A stretch of DNA of 64,000 nt, taken from assembly GCF_015832195.1 (NCBI RefSeq), contig NC_052018.1:34686115-34750114 (forward strand), written 5' to 3'. This DNA comes from Motacilla alba alba. Taxonomy: Eukaryota; Chordata; Aves; Passeriformes; Motacillidae. The position numbers and the translations under genes are program-made. The first letter of the stretch is position 1, and every line of letters begins with the position of its first letter. Below are positions 1 to 10,630 of the stretch, piece by piece. The notes beneath the pieces are model-generated. The model ran no database searches. It was given only the letters and a program-made list of their open reading frames with translations, and was not told where the DNA came from.

Positions 1-1996
1 CAGCACTTCTTCCAGCTTCCTCCCTCTAGTACTATTTTCTCATGAGTTCCCACATTAACTTGCTGTAGCCTAGAAGAATAAGCAGCTCAAGTAGCAGGGA
101 GGAATGGTTACACAGCCTCCCAAAAGTCCTGGGTGGAATGAAGGTCATTTTGTCCACCCTTCTGCTCAGAACAACAGTGCTCCCAACACCAGACCAGGTC
201 AGTCTTGGCTCAGACTGGTCAGGTCTTGAAAAATCTCCAGGGGTGGAGAGTTCACTAACTCGCATCAGGGATCTGCCTCAGTACTGCCCTACCCTCCAGG
301 TGAAATATTTTTATTCTGTCAGAGAGTTCAAACAAAACAAAACAAAACAAAACCCCAACAAAACCAAACCGAAAGAAAAACAACAATAACAAAAAGCAAG
401 ACTGCAGTGCAGTAACAGGTCATCATACCTGGACTGCTGCCAGCAGTAAAGCAGACAAAGCTGAAGCTTACTAAGTTACCAAAATGCTATTCTGAAAGAT
501 AAGACTGAAATATACTTAATGAGGGTAGTAACAACTCTGGCCATTGAAAAATAATTAGCTGTCCTTTTCTGTCATGGAGTAAGACTAAGGTCATTATTGG
601 TCAATTTTAAAGTTTTTAGTACTTCAGAAGAAGAATAAAAACACTTAAGTTCCAAACTACAGGTGTTTTGTCCAAAAAAAGAAAAAAAAAAACAAATAAG
701 CTTTCATTTTCTATACAAATCAAGACTTAACAATATTACTGGCTATTTATTTGTATTTCTATTATTGCGAGAATGAGCAACTGCTTAAAAAAGTCAGCAC
801 TTTCATACTCTTTCAAACATCTCAAAGCTTGTATTTCAGTGCTTGGCAATGTCAAAGTAAGACAAATAGGACACAATCAAAATACTGCAGAATATTTAGT
901 CCCAGGCATCCTAGAATAGATGACTCTCTGGTCTTGCTGTCTGGGTAAGATTATCTTTCTGTTAATAAAATTGACATTTGCAGGGACAAAAAGAAATTAA
1001 TTCAACAGATTAAACTGGAATATGCAATACAGTGTCTACATGACAGATCTAGCTATCGTCTCTTAATGAAGTGGCTGAGGTACAATGTCATCTTTAATGA
1101 ACTACAACTAAGAACAGAAATAGGGACTGCAGAAGCCACCAGTAGCCAGTGTGAGCACTGACAGCAGAGTCAGCATGACTCAATGTTGCATTCCTGCTGG
1201 GAGCAGGCTGGTGAGTTCATTAAGCTGCCACACAGAATCCCTTAAGATTACACCACAATTGGTTTACAACTGTATAAATTAAATCACATTTACTGGCCTA
1301 ATTCCTTGTTTTAACAGGACAAGAGTGAGCACTGCCTACATTTACTGTGGTCCTCTAGATCACCAGCTGCTACTGCTGCCTGGATCAGCAGGGTCAGATT
1401 TCAGAGAGATGGTTAGTTATTCCCTTTTGAAAGCAGCCAGCCCTCTACTTCTATTTCCATATTAGTATTCTAAGCACACACAGAAGATACGTTATTAAAA
1501 TATGTTAAGGCTTGTCAGAGGTAATTACGCTTGCAGCAGAACTAAGTTGCCACCATTTGCTTTGCATGCATTTTTGATTTAAAAGCTATTTCTGCTTCTC
1601 CTCCTATTGATCTATGGCCTTTGCTCCACGAACAGAAGAGCTATTTCTGCCCCCACCTTGCCAATAAACACGCAAGCAGTTCTGCTTCTTCTGTTTTGAA
1701 GTGCCTACCCTACCTGCTCACCTTCATCCATCCCCTTCCTGCTCACTTTTAGTCACATAATCCTGGCTCCCTCAGCTTTGCAGTCAGGCCCTTATAAGCA
1801 GCTTATACTATTATGCATATCCCTGGAAAGAAGCAGCAGCCTTGTGCTGCAGAGGAATGCCTGACTGTCAGGTCAGCAGAAGCCTGGGAGTGAGTTGGGA
1901 ACATCCTGTGCTAGCAGAGAAAGAGGCAGATTTCAGTTCAGCCAGGCAAGAAGATGGAGACTGCAAGAAGGGATGCTGACAGTGAGGTTTCTCTAC
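1..1996 (-). other. SNAP91: SNAP91 intron 12, partial
   Basis: No exon could be supported here on either strand. I looked for the expected next tail exon (DLLGEDSLAAL and similar) and did not see it. An A/C-rich simple stretch lies at 330-396, and an A-rich run near 675-695. Confidence 0.7.
330..396. repeat. A/C-rich low-complexity stretch, (AAAAC)n-like
   Basis: Several AAAAC units in a row are followed by degenerate CAAAACC and GAAAGAAAAAC sequence. It could be a simple repeat or the decayed tail of a retroelement; no element body is visible beside it. Confidence 0.7.
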
Positions 1997-2127
1997 CTCC
2001 CCATGAAGTGCCTCCAGCAGCAGCAGCAGCAGCAGCAGCGCCCGCAGGAGCAGGTGCTGGAGCTGCCTGCCCAGTACCGGCAAAATCTGGCTGAAGATCC
2101 AAAAGATCACTGGATGGCTTGGAAGAG
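1997..2127 (-). CDS. SNAP91: SNAP91 coding exon 12 (DLL motif, polyalanine run)
   Basis: This 131-nt exon begins with the last base of S339, then SSKPSSDLLDLQPDFAG. It continues through a Pro/Ala stretch and eight consecutive alanines, all coded GCT (residues about 369-376), to GGTSWG, and ends one base into an Asp codon. SSDLLDLQPDF is a hallmark of AP180; DLL motifs bind the clathrin terminal domain. The acceptor is TTGGCAG and the donor GTAGAG is weak. The last base G fits the expected next residue, Asp of DLLGED, whose exon lies outside the window. Confidence 0.94.
2017..2040 (-). repeat. SNAP91: (GCT)8 trinucleotide repeat inside exon 12
   Basis: Eight pure GCT codons on the sense strand (CAG on the plus strand) encode eight alanines. 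There are no synonymous interruptions within the run, so the array is prone to slippage and is probably length-variable. Mammalian AP180 also has an Ala/Pro-rich run at this point. Confidence 0.95.
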
Positions 2128-2791
2128 CTGCCAAGAAAAGGAATAGAGCCATTAAATACTGGAGGAATTTGTCCATTTCAATCAATTTTTTTTTTTTTTT
2201 ATGTCATGACTGGATAGAGTAATCAACAACCTTAGTTTGGATGACATAGAGATTTTTTTTTCGGGCTTTAGGATTAGAGCAGCAGCTTTAAGCACCTCTA
2301 GTAAGCACCCAAGAATATGCTACAACCCAGCATGGGAACCTTAACTTACTTCCACTTCCTGATAATGGTATTACCACAGACCTAGGTGACTTAAAATTCT
2401 TTTGAAAAACCCCAAATAACCAAACAAAAAAAACCCCAAACCCCAACCCAAACCCAACTAACCAACCAAAAGAAACCCCACCACAATACCCAAAACAGAA
2501 AATGAAAAATTCCAGGTGGTGCCTGACAACAGGGAAAATAACTGTTGTGACTGAAACCAGCACCGTTCTACTTCCATATTTCATCATGCCATGTCAGAAA
2601 GCAAGAACTCTGCATTTCCAGGCAATGAACTGGCTTTAAGTAGAAGAGAATTGGCAGAATTCCTATGGATTAAGCCAGTGAGTTATTTACTTAGGAAATC
2701 AGATCTTGTTCATCTAGAACATTTAAATAACAAACAAATGACTTTGGTACCTACATCAAGCTCAGTAACTGAAATACACTTTTTAACTTAC
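2128..2791 (-). other. SNAP91: SNAP91 intron 11 (664 bp)
   Basis: The intron has a GTAAGT donor and a TTCTTGGCAG acceptor. It contains a C-rich low-complexity tract at 2405-2496 that reads as G-rich on the transcribed sense strand. No other feature was seen. Confidence 0.9.
2434..2455 (-). other. G-quadruplex motif in sense strand of intron 11
   Basis: On the minus (sense) strand four G-runs of 3-4 bases are separated by loops of 2-3 bases: GGGTTTGGGTTGGGG, then TTTGGGG. This meets the usual G3+N1-7 definition and would lie in the pre-mRNA about 300 nt upstream of exon 12. Folding is predicted only. Confidence 0.7.
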
Positions 2792-2901
2792 CTGACTGGA
2801 GCAGCTGTAGATGGAGTTGCAAAAAGATCAACTGGAGGAGATGTATCAATAGTTTTTGCTGGAGTAGAACTAGGAGATGTAACAGTTGTGGCTGGAGAAG
2901 A
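2792..2901 (-). CDS. SNAP91: SNAP91 coding exon 11 (Ser/Thr/Pro tail with DLF motif)
   Basis: This 110-nt exon reads SSPATTVTSPSSTPAKTIDT, then SPPVDLFATPSTAAPV plus AG of a Ser codon. The acceptor is TTTCTCCAG and the donor is GTAAGT. VDLF is a repeated clathrin/adaptor-binding motif of AP180 tails. Many Ser-Pro and Thr-Pro pairs are possible proline-directed phosphorylation sites. It corresponds to residues about 303-338 without the microexon. Confidence 0.95.
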
Positions 2902-4654
2902 CTGGAGAAACATTTTAAATATACATTCAATATACCAGCATTTCTCCCCAACCAGCTCATGCACAGATGCACATACTTTAAGAACCCAATTTTGACATAA
3001 TGTCTTTTTTATTGTGAGCTGTTTTCTCCTCTGAATAATTTAAGGAAGACTGGACTAAGTGTTCAGATGGTAGTAGAGCTAAGAAACCCCAAGGTGACTT
3101 CAAAGAAGGAAAAAAGTTTCTACAAGGTTTATTCTAAAGGAGTTGTTTCTATAACTGTCAGACTCTTAATTTTGTCTATGGAATGAAATAGTTGTTTGTC
3201 CACAACAGTACCTCAGTACTCTAACCAGAGAAATTATGAGAGAAGAGAAATGGTTAGAAACTAGTTAAAAGTGTGTTTGTAAACCTTCAGAAGAGAGTTT
3301 AAAGAGCCACCAACAGTGCTCAGGGTTAAGTCCTTGGGAAGATACAAAAGACAGCTTATCCTATGACTTTGCTTCATTAGCTGCTCCAATTCTGGATAAA
3401 GATACTTCAAGTATGGCAAGGACAGACTCCCAGGAGAGTATATTGCAAATCCTCTGTGAACCTGAAGACTCAAGTTACCTTGTAGAGTGTCAATTTAATT
3501 CCAAAAGATACTGTAAGCTTTGGTACAGCATCTCACATGCTAGAGATCTTTTACCTAACTGAAAACAAGTCCTAATTTTAGTACTGTTTGCCATTCTGAC
3601 CACTTCTAAGAAGGAAAAAGAATGGCAGATTCAAAGAGATTTTCTCCTGAGTTCTTCTACTGCCATTCCATCATCATAACTCTAGCAGATGGGTGTAAGC
3701 TTTCTGGACTCTCCTCAAAGCTTTAGTAAGGTTTGAGACTACAATGGTCCCAGTCCCTCATGTGCATCAAGGAAGATGTGGTTAAAGCCGTAAGAACACT
3801 TTCTGAGCCATCATGTAGTTCTCACCAACTCCTCTCGTAAACAACAGAGTTGTGGGGGCTACATTTTTGTTTTGCTTTTTTCATTTGGTTTTGCTGTGGT
3901 TTTTTTTAGTAAAGGGCTTTTCAGAAAGAAATTTAAGAGTTTTCTCTAGAATCAAGCATTGAACCCCCTGCATTAGATTCAGAAGAATTCACTGGGTTTT
4001 TCCTCCCAAGCACCCATTATGAGACACAGCTATGGCCCCTGGCAATGCTCCAGGGATACCAGGAGCTACTATTACTAACACCATAAAGCTCATTAGTTTA
4101 TCTGACACTCAAACCAAAGCATTTTCACTGGCAACTCTTGCTTTAAATTAAGGTCAGCAGTCTCACTAATGAAGGTCATTTCTGAAACTAGGTATAATGG
4201 ATGAAAATTCTCTTCCTTTCTTCCTATCTTTTCACATGAACGTGGTTTTAAAAGAGTCAGAACTCCCTCCTAAAAAGCTGCGGAAGGAGTGAAGGATTTG
4301 GAGGAGAAATACCCTGGAGCAAGTTTCTTGGGGACATGAGAGTTAAGGTGGAGTGAAAGCAAAAAAAAAACAAAACAAGTTGAGATAAAAATCTTTTATG
4401 CTTCCTCAAGGAGCAGTCATCACATCCAGGTGAAGTTCCTTAGCATCTTGACTGGTATAAGCACTGCAGCCCTTCAGAAGAGTGACATGCTCTTAGGGGA
4501 CCACTGTTTATAAAGACATTAAAAGATCTAATTTTGTCAATTAGGTGGCAAAGTCTACAAAGTAGATTAAGAGATGGAAATTTAGCTCCTTGCAATGTTC
4601 TAAACAATATCACCTGAACAAGAATTATCTAGTATAGCAATTGGCAGTATTTAC
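2902..4654 (-). other. SNAP91: SNAP91 intron 10 (1753 bp)
   Basis: This is unique AT-rich sequence with no additional exon or recognisable repeat. Short T-rich and A-rich runs occur near 3890-3910 and 4361-4375. Confidence 0.85.
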
Positions 4655-4682
4655 CTTGCTCAGAGGAGAAGGAGCCCCAGAT
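4655..4682 (-). CDS. SNAP91: SNAP91 coding exon 10 (SGAPSPLSK)
   Basis: This short 28-nt exon holds one base of a split codon followed by SGAPSPLSK. The acceptor is TTTTTTTTCTAG and the donor is GTAAAT. It starts the disordered Ser/Pro/Ala-rich tail. Exons 9 and 10 total 99 nt, so frame is kept only if both are used or both skipped. Confidence 0.93.
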
Positions 4683-5645
4683 CTAGAAAAAAAAGGGGGT
4701 TTTCAGATAAGTACAGCTTTGAAACTATGTTTCTGGTCATCAAAACTCCAGCAAAAAGACCAAAACCTAAGCATGAAAGCTTTCTGAAGATCTCTTCAAT
4801 TGCATGCCCTCTACAGTTCTCAAACTTCCATGTGCCACTTTAGACAAGGAATGCAAATTTTACTTCAAATCTTAAATTAATCTTTTAAGCTAACTGGCAT
4901 CACAGGATTATTGTGCCTTTTAAATAAGCTCTACTAAATGGAGGAAATGCAGAGATGCATGCAAATATCTTGCTTTGGGGCCTACAGGACCCAGCAGGAA
5001 GGAGTTACTGGGGCAAGATGTCACCATTTCAGAAAACCATGCAGCAGCAGCAGCAGAACACCACCAATACTGAAGCAGTTCTCTAACATAAGTCTTCTGA
5101 GGATGTGTCAGCAAATTTTCAAACTCTACTTTCTTTTAAAGAAAGTCAGAATTACTTGAAAATAACTACATTTAAAAGTATGAAAACAGTGATTTGGAAA
5201 GTTCAAGCTGAAAGTTCTCCCACATGCACAAAAATCACACTAACAGTAACTGACAGAGCCTTAATCATAACTCAAAATGCACGTCAGTGTATTTGTTTGC
5301 TTTCATTATGAGTTATGAAAATACTGCTACATATTTTTAGAGCTGCTTTGATCTAAGAGATGAAAGGAGGAGCTGAAGATAAAGCTGCACCAGTATTGAA
5401 CTAGCATCCATCCCACAAGTTACTTGAATTGGGCAAGCCCTAAGAGCTATAGAACAAATTAGCAGATTTCCAGATCTTCTAATCACAGAAATGACAAAAA
5501 AATAACTTAATGACTATATACAAAAGCAAAGAACAGTTTAGCTCAACTCAAAGAAAAATATCTATTTCTAAGTGTTCAAGAAAATCTTTTAAAAATACAC
5601 ATAACCATGCCTGCAAGCAAGTGATGTGTAAAAGTATGTACTTAC
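4683..5645 (-). other. SNAP91: SNAP91 intron between microexon and exon 10 (963 bp)
   Basis: It lies downstream of the microexon in the sense direction. A short CAGCAGCAGCAG run occurs at about 5041-5055. Nothing else was recognised. Confidence 0.85.
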
Positions 5646-5651
5646 CCTTCA
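5646..5651 (-). CDS. SNAP91: SNAP91 6-nt microexon TGAAGG (Glu-Gly insertion)
   Basis: On the minus strand, TGAAGG lies between CAATTTAG and a consensus GTAAGT donor. Joined to exon 9 (AAC AA) and exon 10 (A TCT GGG) it gives N-N-E-G-S-G in frame. Skipping it gives N-K-S-G, also in frame. NNEGSG is the mammalian AP180 sequence I recall at this point, which no other splice choice here produces. Two TGC triplets (CTGTTGC, CTTGC) lie within 25 nt upstream and a pyrimidine-rich stretch lies further up, as in SRRM4-dependent neural microexons. Six bases are too few to prove an exon alone; the signals, phase and residues together make it convincing. No transcript was seen. Confidence 0.85.
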
Positions 5652-6056
5652 CTAAATTGCAAGGATAGCAACAGTAAAAGAGAAAACAAAGGTTTAGCTT
5701 AATCCTTCCTAGACTTAGCCATGGCAAGTATCTAGTATGAAGATGAAAAATCATTAGAAAAGAAATAGATTTTGATGATAAAAGCCTTAGCAGTACAAAA
5801 ATCCCCAGTTCCTTCTAGTTTTCCTCAAGTAATTTTGGTTCATTTTGGAAAGTGTCTAGTTGTTCTGTGCATTTCCCCCACCCCCACTAATTAAAGAAAA
5901 GGTTGCCATTAAGATGACTTTGTAAAGGAAAGGAAAAGCCTTGTCTTATTTTCTAGCTAAGAGACAAAAGAAGGTTGGGGAAGGCAAACATAAACATTAA
6001 GTAATCTCACACTATCTCTATTATGCCTAGATACATGGTACAACATATATACCTAC
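5652..6056 (-). other. SNAP91: SNAP91 intron between exon 9 and microexon (405 bp)
   Basis: It starts with GTAGGT and ends CCTTGCAATTTAG at the microexon. The 3' end carries a pyrimidine stretch (TTTGTTTTCTCTTTTACTG) set back from the acceptor, followed by TGC motifs. That arrangement is typical of intronic splice enhancers of neural microexons. Confidence 0.85.
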
Positions 6057-6127
6057 TTGTTGCCAGGTTTTTTTCCTTCCAGTGAGTTTAGATGTTGCTC
6101 AAGGGTCTCCATGAGACTGCTGGGAGC
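6057..6127 (-). CDS. SNAP91: SNAP91 coding exon 9 (residues 270-292)
   Basis: This 71-nt exon reads APSSLMETLEQHLNSLEGKK, then PGN plus two bases (AA) of the next codon. The donor is GTAGGT and the acceptor is TTTCAAG. It is the last ANTH helix before the disordered tail. The third base of its split codon comes either from the microexon at 5646-5651 (Asn) or directly from exon 10 (Lys). Confidence 0.96.
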
Positions 6128-8374
6128 CTTGAAAGTGAAGAGAAAGATACACACCTCAGTGTATTGCAGTGATCTAAGCACAGTTTGAAATCCAGCACCA
6201 ACTTCCCTGAAGTCCATGATGTGCATGCTCATGCAGTTACTTTATTTACATCAGTGTGGAAACAGTGGATTTCCATGCTAGAAGTATTCAGGCAAAGCCA
6301 GTTTTCAAAAATGTATTACCGCATCCAAATTTGCAGAGAGAAAATGTTTACCTCCACTACACAGCACCTGAAGCCTAAATCCATGATGTGCTACTCATCA
6401 TGCTTTAAATCAGCGTTAAACATGGACAACAGCACAAGGCATCCACAGGGCTGATTTTAAGATTCATGGGTTCAAGGTCACACTTAGTTTTGCTTGTAGT
6501 CAGATCCCTCAACACCCCTTTCATGACCAGAGGATTAGAAAGCATTTGCAGCCTAAACAAAACAAAGTCCTTTCCAATGCCCCCAGAAGGAGCTACCTTT
6601 GGCTCAAGACTCCCAACATCACAAAACCCTACAGCTGTTCTCAAAATGGTACCCTGGCAGAGGTTACTGTGCAGCTAGCTTGAAGTGCAGAAACATTTCT
6701 ATTTTAGACATCTATAAAAAAACTAGGCTTTTTCAGGCATCCCTGATCTTAGATTTTATTTTAAGCAACCTTTTTGTGGTCAGCAGCCAATACCCACAGG
6801 CACTTGCTGTTACAATGGCAGATAGAAAAAGTAGTTGTAAATGCACACTGGGCTTAGCTATTCCAGTATAAAAATAGAGTCTGGATAAGTAGACTTCTAC
6901 AAAACCAACAAGCAGGGGAGAAACCCTTGAGAGACACAGTAGCATATAATAATTGAATATTTCATCAGGGTTAAAAGTTCATCAGTTCATCAGTCTCTGA
7001 ACAGGGAATTCTCTTTACCAGTCTCTTTCAGATCAACCATAACTCCCGACAGCAATACCTATGATGTTTTCATAAATAACATCTTTAATTTCAGGGCAGA
7101 CATAATTATCAAACAAGTCAGTTTGTGATGCTTGGAAACAGCCAATCCTCTGCTTCTATACTGAAAAACCAGCCAGCTGGCTGAATCAGATATTTCAGGA
7201 TGCATAGCACCTGCTAGTGCCAATGCACAGGTGTACAATGCACAGTGTCTGCATATTCATTTCAGCATTAAAACTAGTAACTTAACACATACAGAAATTT
7301 AAAACGCTCGAAATAATCTTAAATGACAGATTGAGTTTAAATACCTCCTACATATATAAGCAATGAAGAGACATCTTGACCTTGCTGCTTTTACAGGCAT
7401 ATTTATTAACTTTTAATTCATTTGGGCATAATAAGAATTGGTTAAACACAAGTGACCTAGTTATAAGAATTCTCCAGCAGAAAGCAAAAGAAGAAAGGTA
7501 AAACAAACTAAAAATTTCAGAGAGATTCAGATTTTTACGTATTCAAAAAGGCTATACTGTAAGATATACATTGTGAGGCTTTAACATGTAAGTAAAAGCT
7601 ATGTTTAAAAAAAAAGATTTTTTTAAAAATTGCATGATTTACTGTTACCAGTTACCTCTAGACATTTTATACAGCTTTCCAATATATTAGTCAAAGGTTT
7701 CTTAAAAACCAGCAAGATAATATAAAACTTACCTATCAAACAGAACTCAGAGAAGATGCCTCAGAAAATTTCTACTCAGATGCAACAATTTGGAAAGGAA
7801 ATACTATCTGGTACCCAGTTTGCAACACTGAAGATTGCTTAATTTCTTCTAGATACTGCTTTAACATTAGATAATCTATCAGCCAGTATTGTGCAGGAAC
7901 CTTAGATATGGGATCCCCACTAGCTACTAAGGGCAGAACTGTCATATTTTAGGAAATGCTAGTAAATAAAAATGAGCCAAGATTTTTAGCTGCTAAGATG
8001 CCTTCTGAGCCTCCAAAATTCTGCAACCAAACTATAAAGTCCAAAGATGACAACTATCAGCTTGAATTACACTACTGGGACCACTTGTCTAGATTTACAG
8101 AGTATCTACACATGGAGTGTCAACACCACCAATCTCTTGCAGAATACTACCACTGTTGCCATGGCTTGCTACAGGAATTTAGGTGTACCATTGATACTAC
8201 ATAGAATTATGTACTAATTATTAGCTGAAATTCAGTTTAATTATTCACCTTTTATTTATTTCTCTCTGAAATACTCTGTCAAGGTCTCATATACAGGCTA
8301 TACAGCATGTCTCAGGCTAGCCTGAGCCAAGTGAGTCCCAAGCAGCCTTTGGGAGAATACAGCTGTGAGGGACT

Positions 8375-8462
8375 ACCTGAGCAGAGACTGAAGTGGTCAG
8401 GAAGTTGGATGAGATGACCATTGGAGACCCCTTCTTTCTGAAAGAACTGTTCTAATCTAAAG
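8375..8462 (+). mobile_element. Possible degenerate CR1 LINE 3' end
   Basis: GTTGGATGAGATGACCATTG, then GAGACCCCTTC and TTCTAATCTAAA, resemble the conserved CR1 3' terminus (a TTGGA..GATGACC..GTCCCTTCCAACCTAAA-type pattern). The match is short and imperfect and the terminal octamer repeat is missing. Confidence 0.4.
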
Positions 8463-9210
8463 TGTTGCCTCATGGGGTGGAAGGTAGCAGTAACTAAGGT
8501 GCTGCTGAGTAAGTGCAGTACTGACTAAGGACACAGAACAGGCTGGTGCAACACAAGCAGAAGCAGATAAAAGTGCCACAGAAAAAATAAAGTATATCTC
8601 ATTAACTAGGCTCCAGGTGATTTCTCCTGGTTTAAGGACTTAGTTCATCACTGACTCCACTGTGTTATAAAAGAGCCCCTGAGGTACAGAGTAAGGGGAA
8701 AACACTGCATCAGCTATTTCAAGATTAGGTCTGATATTGCACACACTGGTTTTGTCTGCTGAAAGAGTGGCCAGACTTTATAGCCCCATTGTATCTGAAA
8801 TCCATAAAGATTAACAATCCCCACCTTCTCACGATGTCTCACTTTCAGAATTTTTAAGTGGCGTTTAACTGAGAGAGACACTATTCTGATGTTGATTTAA
8901 ACCAGGCTTTCAAGAGGCTATCAAAAACTGCATGAACAAAAACTATGTGAGCAGTTGGGGTTTGCAGCTGCTAAGTAGTTTGGTTTGCTCTTATTTCCAA
9001 TTTTACTGGCATCAAAACTGCCACAGGTGAACTTTTCAGCATGAATCTCCTCCTCTAAGTAAATATCCTCTTCACAATAAACACAAAGCTGGGCACCCAG
9101 GCCAATTTGCAAGTGATACTTAAAATGGACGAGCAGCTACAGCACGTTAGGTGGTATGACTTCAAAAACATTTGCATTCCTGACATGCTTTCCTAATTAC
9201 AGAACTTTTA

Positions 9211-9268
9211 TTTATTAAAATAAAAATGCAAAATAATTTTTGCATTTTATTAAAATAAAATGCAAAAA
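9211..9268. repeat. AT-rich direct and inverted repeat (hairpin)
   Basis: A segment TTATTAAAATAAAA(A)TGCAAAA occurs twice, at 9212-9233 and 9247-9268. The spacer TTTTGCATTTTAT is complementary to the first copy, so 9220-9233 can pair with 9238-9250 around a TAAT loop. Confidence 0.8.
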
Positions 9269-9287
9269 GACTACAAGAGAAGCTTAC

Positions 9288-9329
9288 CTGTGTAAGATCA
9301 GGGATATCACCTTTGTCAATCCCAACTTG
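9288..9329 (-). CDS. SNAP91: SNAP91 coding exon 8 (residues 256-269)
   Basis: This 42-nt exon encodes exactly QVGIDKGDIPDLTQ between TATCTCCACAG and GTAAGC. Both ends fall on codon boundaries, so skipping it would keep the frame. The segment is nearly invariant in AP180/PICALM proteins and lies near the end of the ANTH domain. Confidence 0.96.
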
Positions 9330-10523
9330 CTGTGGAGATAAAAGAGTTAAGGTAAAATCTAAGTGCATTATTCCACTGCAGCAGGCACTAATTTTGAGTA
9401 GAACTGCTCTTCTATTAGCGTAATAAAGCTATTATGCACCCTGTCTTTAGAAAAATACCACAAAGTTAGAAAGGACATGTCCATCTTTCCAGTAGCTACC
9501 TTCAAACCTGCAGCAGTTTTTTTTCTCCTCACAAATTAAATATCCATTTAAAAAAAAAGGATAAGAAAATACAGCTTGATTTCACACACATGGACCTCAT
9601 ACTCTATACTGAAATACAGTGGTCATATACTGTTTTCTCAGAGGACAGCAAATTAAGGTCTAAGTCTGCAATCTTCTATTAATAGCCCTTTTGCTTCACA
9701 CTGTGGTTCTTCAGAGTGACTGCTAGTTCAGCTTTTGCAGAAGAAGAACAAGCCCCACTCCACCTCGTAATCCTGAAGTAGAGTCACTATAACCCCTGTC
9801 CAAAAAGCTGACCCGTGTCTCTAAAATACTTTACTCCCTCAAATTTAATATTATTATCTGACATTACAAGCCATTAAGGAGTCCATCAGGCTTCTCCATA
9901 GATAAGTGAATTAGCAAAGAAACAAACTTTTTATTCAGCTCATTACTACTGTCCATTATAATGAAGTATGAAACATGGAAAATGTGCACCCTGTGCCAAA
10001 GAGCCAACTACCACAAATGAGAATCCAGCAAAGGAGTTAATTAACCATGTAATATTCCTATTATCCACATAAGAAGATGATAACAAGGAGCAAAACCAGG
10101 ACAATCTCACATTACAGTTAACGTAATGCTGGCTGCAAAGACTAAAAGAACAGACTTAAAAAAACCTGCATGCTTCTATTCCCAACTGCTGTATCTTCCT
10201 CTAATGTTCAACCCTGTCCTAGAAGTATGCATTTACCACAGCATTTCTCAAAAATATTGGAACATTTGAAGTTATGCCATCTGTTAATTTAACCAGGAAA
10301 GTTGAGTTTGGCTGCACCATAGAGACATGTAGAAGTCCTGAGGAGGCTTAACTACATGACCTGAAGAAGCAGATCCAAGATCCAGATGAACTTTGACCCA
10401 AGATCCTTTGAGACAAATGCTTAACAAGTGCAATTAATATTTTACATTGGTACTAAACAAACAAACAAAAAATAATCACAAAATACTTAAGTGCCAGCCT
10501 CCAGAAGATCGAAAGCCACTTAC
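9330..10523 (-). other. SNAP91: SNAP91 intron 7 (1194 bp)
   Basis: This is unique AT-rich sequence with a short (ACAA)n-like run near 10455-10475. No exon or mobile element was recognised. Confidence 0.85.
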
Positions 10524-10630
10524 CTCTGCAACTTTTAGAAACTCTGATACTCTGGTCATTCGAGTTAAAAATCGTTTGTAGATTTCAAGAGCATCTTTAC
10601 ATTGTCCCTTTTTCATTTCAAAAAATTTCT
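10524..10630 (-). CDS. SNAP91: SNAP91 coding exon 7 (residues 220-255)
   Basis: This 107-nt exon completes E220 and reads [20 protein letters not shown], then [15 protein letters not shown]. It ends at a codon boundary before GTAAGT, and the acceptor is CTTTAG. It encodes one of the last long helices of the ANTH domain. Confidence 0.97.

Larger units (their letters stand above)
6128..9287 (-). other. SNAP91: SNAP91 intron 8 (3160 bp)
   Basis: This intron is mostly unique AT-rich sequence. It contains a possible decayed CR1 tail near 8375-8462 and an A/T-rich duplicated hairpin at 9211-9268. No further exon was found. Confidence 0.85.

Noticed and set aside
1..1996. Possible SNAP91 exon 13 around 1360-1400 (minus strand)
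   Set aside because: The translation gave a short SDPADPGSS-like string, then a stop, with no acceptor nearby. It does not match the expected DLLGED exon.
1895..2146. Plus-strand frame with a polyglutamine run (eight CAG codons)
   Set aside because: It is the antisense shadow of SNAP91 exon 12. The real product on the minus strand reads these bases as polyalanine.
1868..2185. 105-codon Leu-rich minus-strand frame over exon 12
   Set aside because: It is out of frame with the spliced SNAP91 reading frame; the leucines come from reading the GCT repeat in the CTG frame.
8921..9112. 63-codon minus-strand frame with CVYCEEDIYLEEEIHAEKF
   Set aside because: It looked protein-like, but it has no flanking splice sites in phase, no family match I know, and lies inside intron 8.
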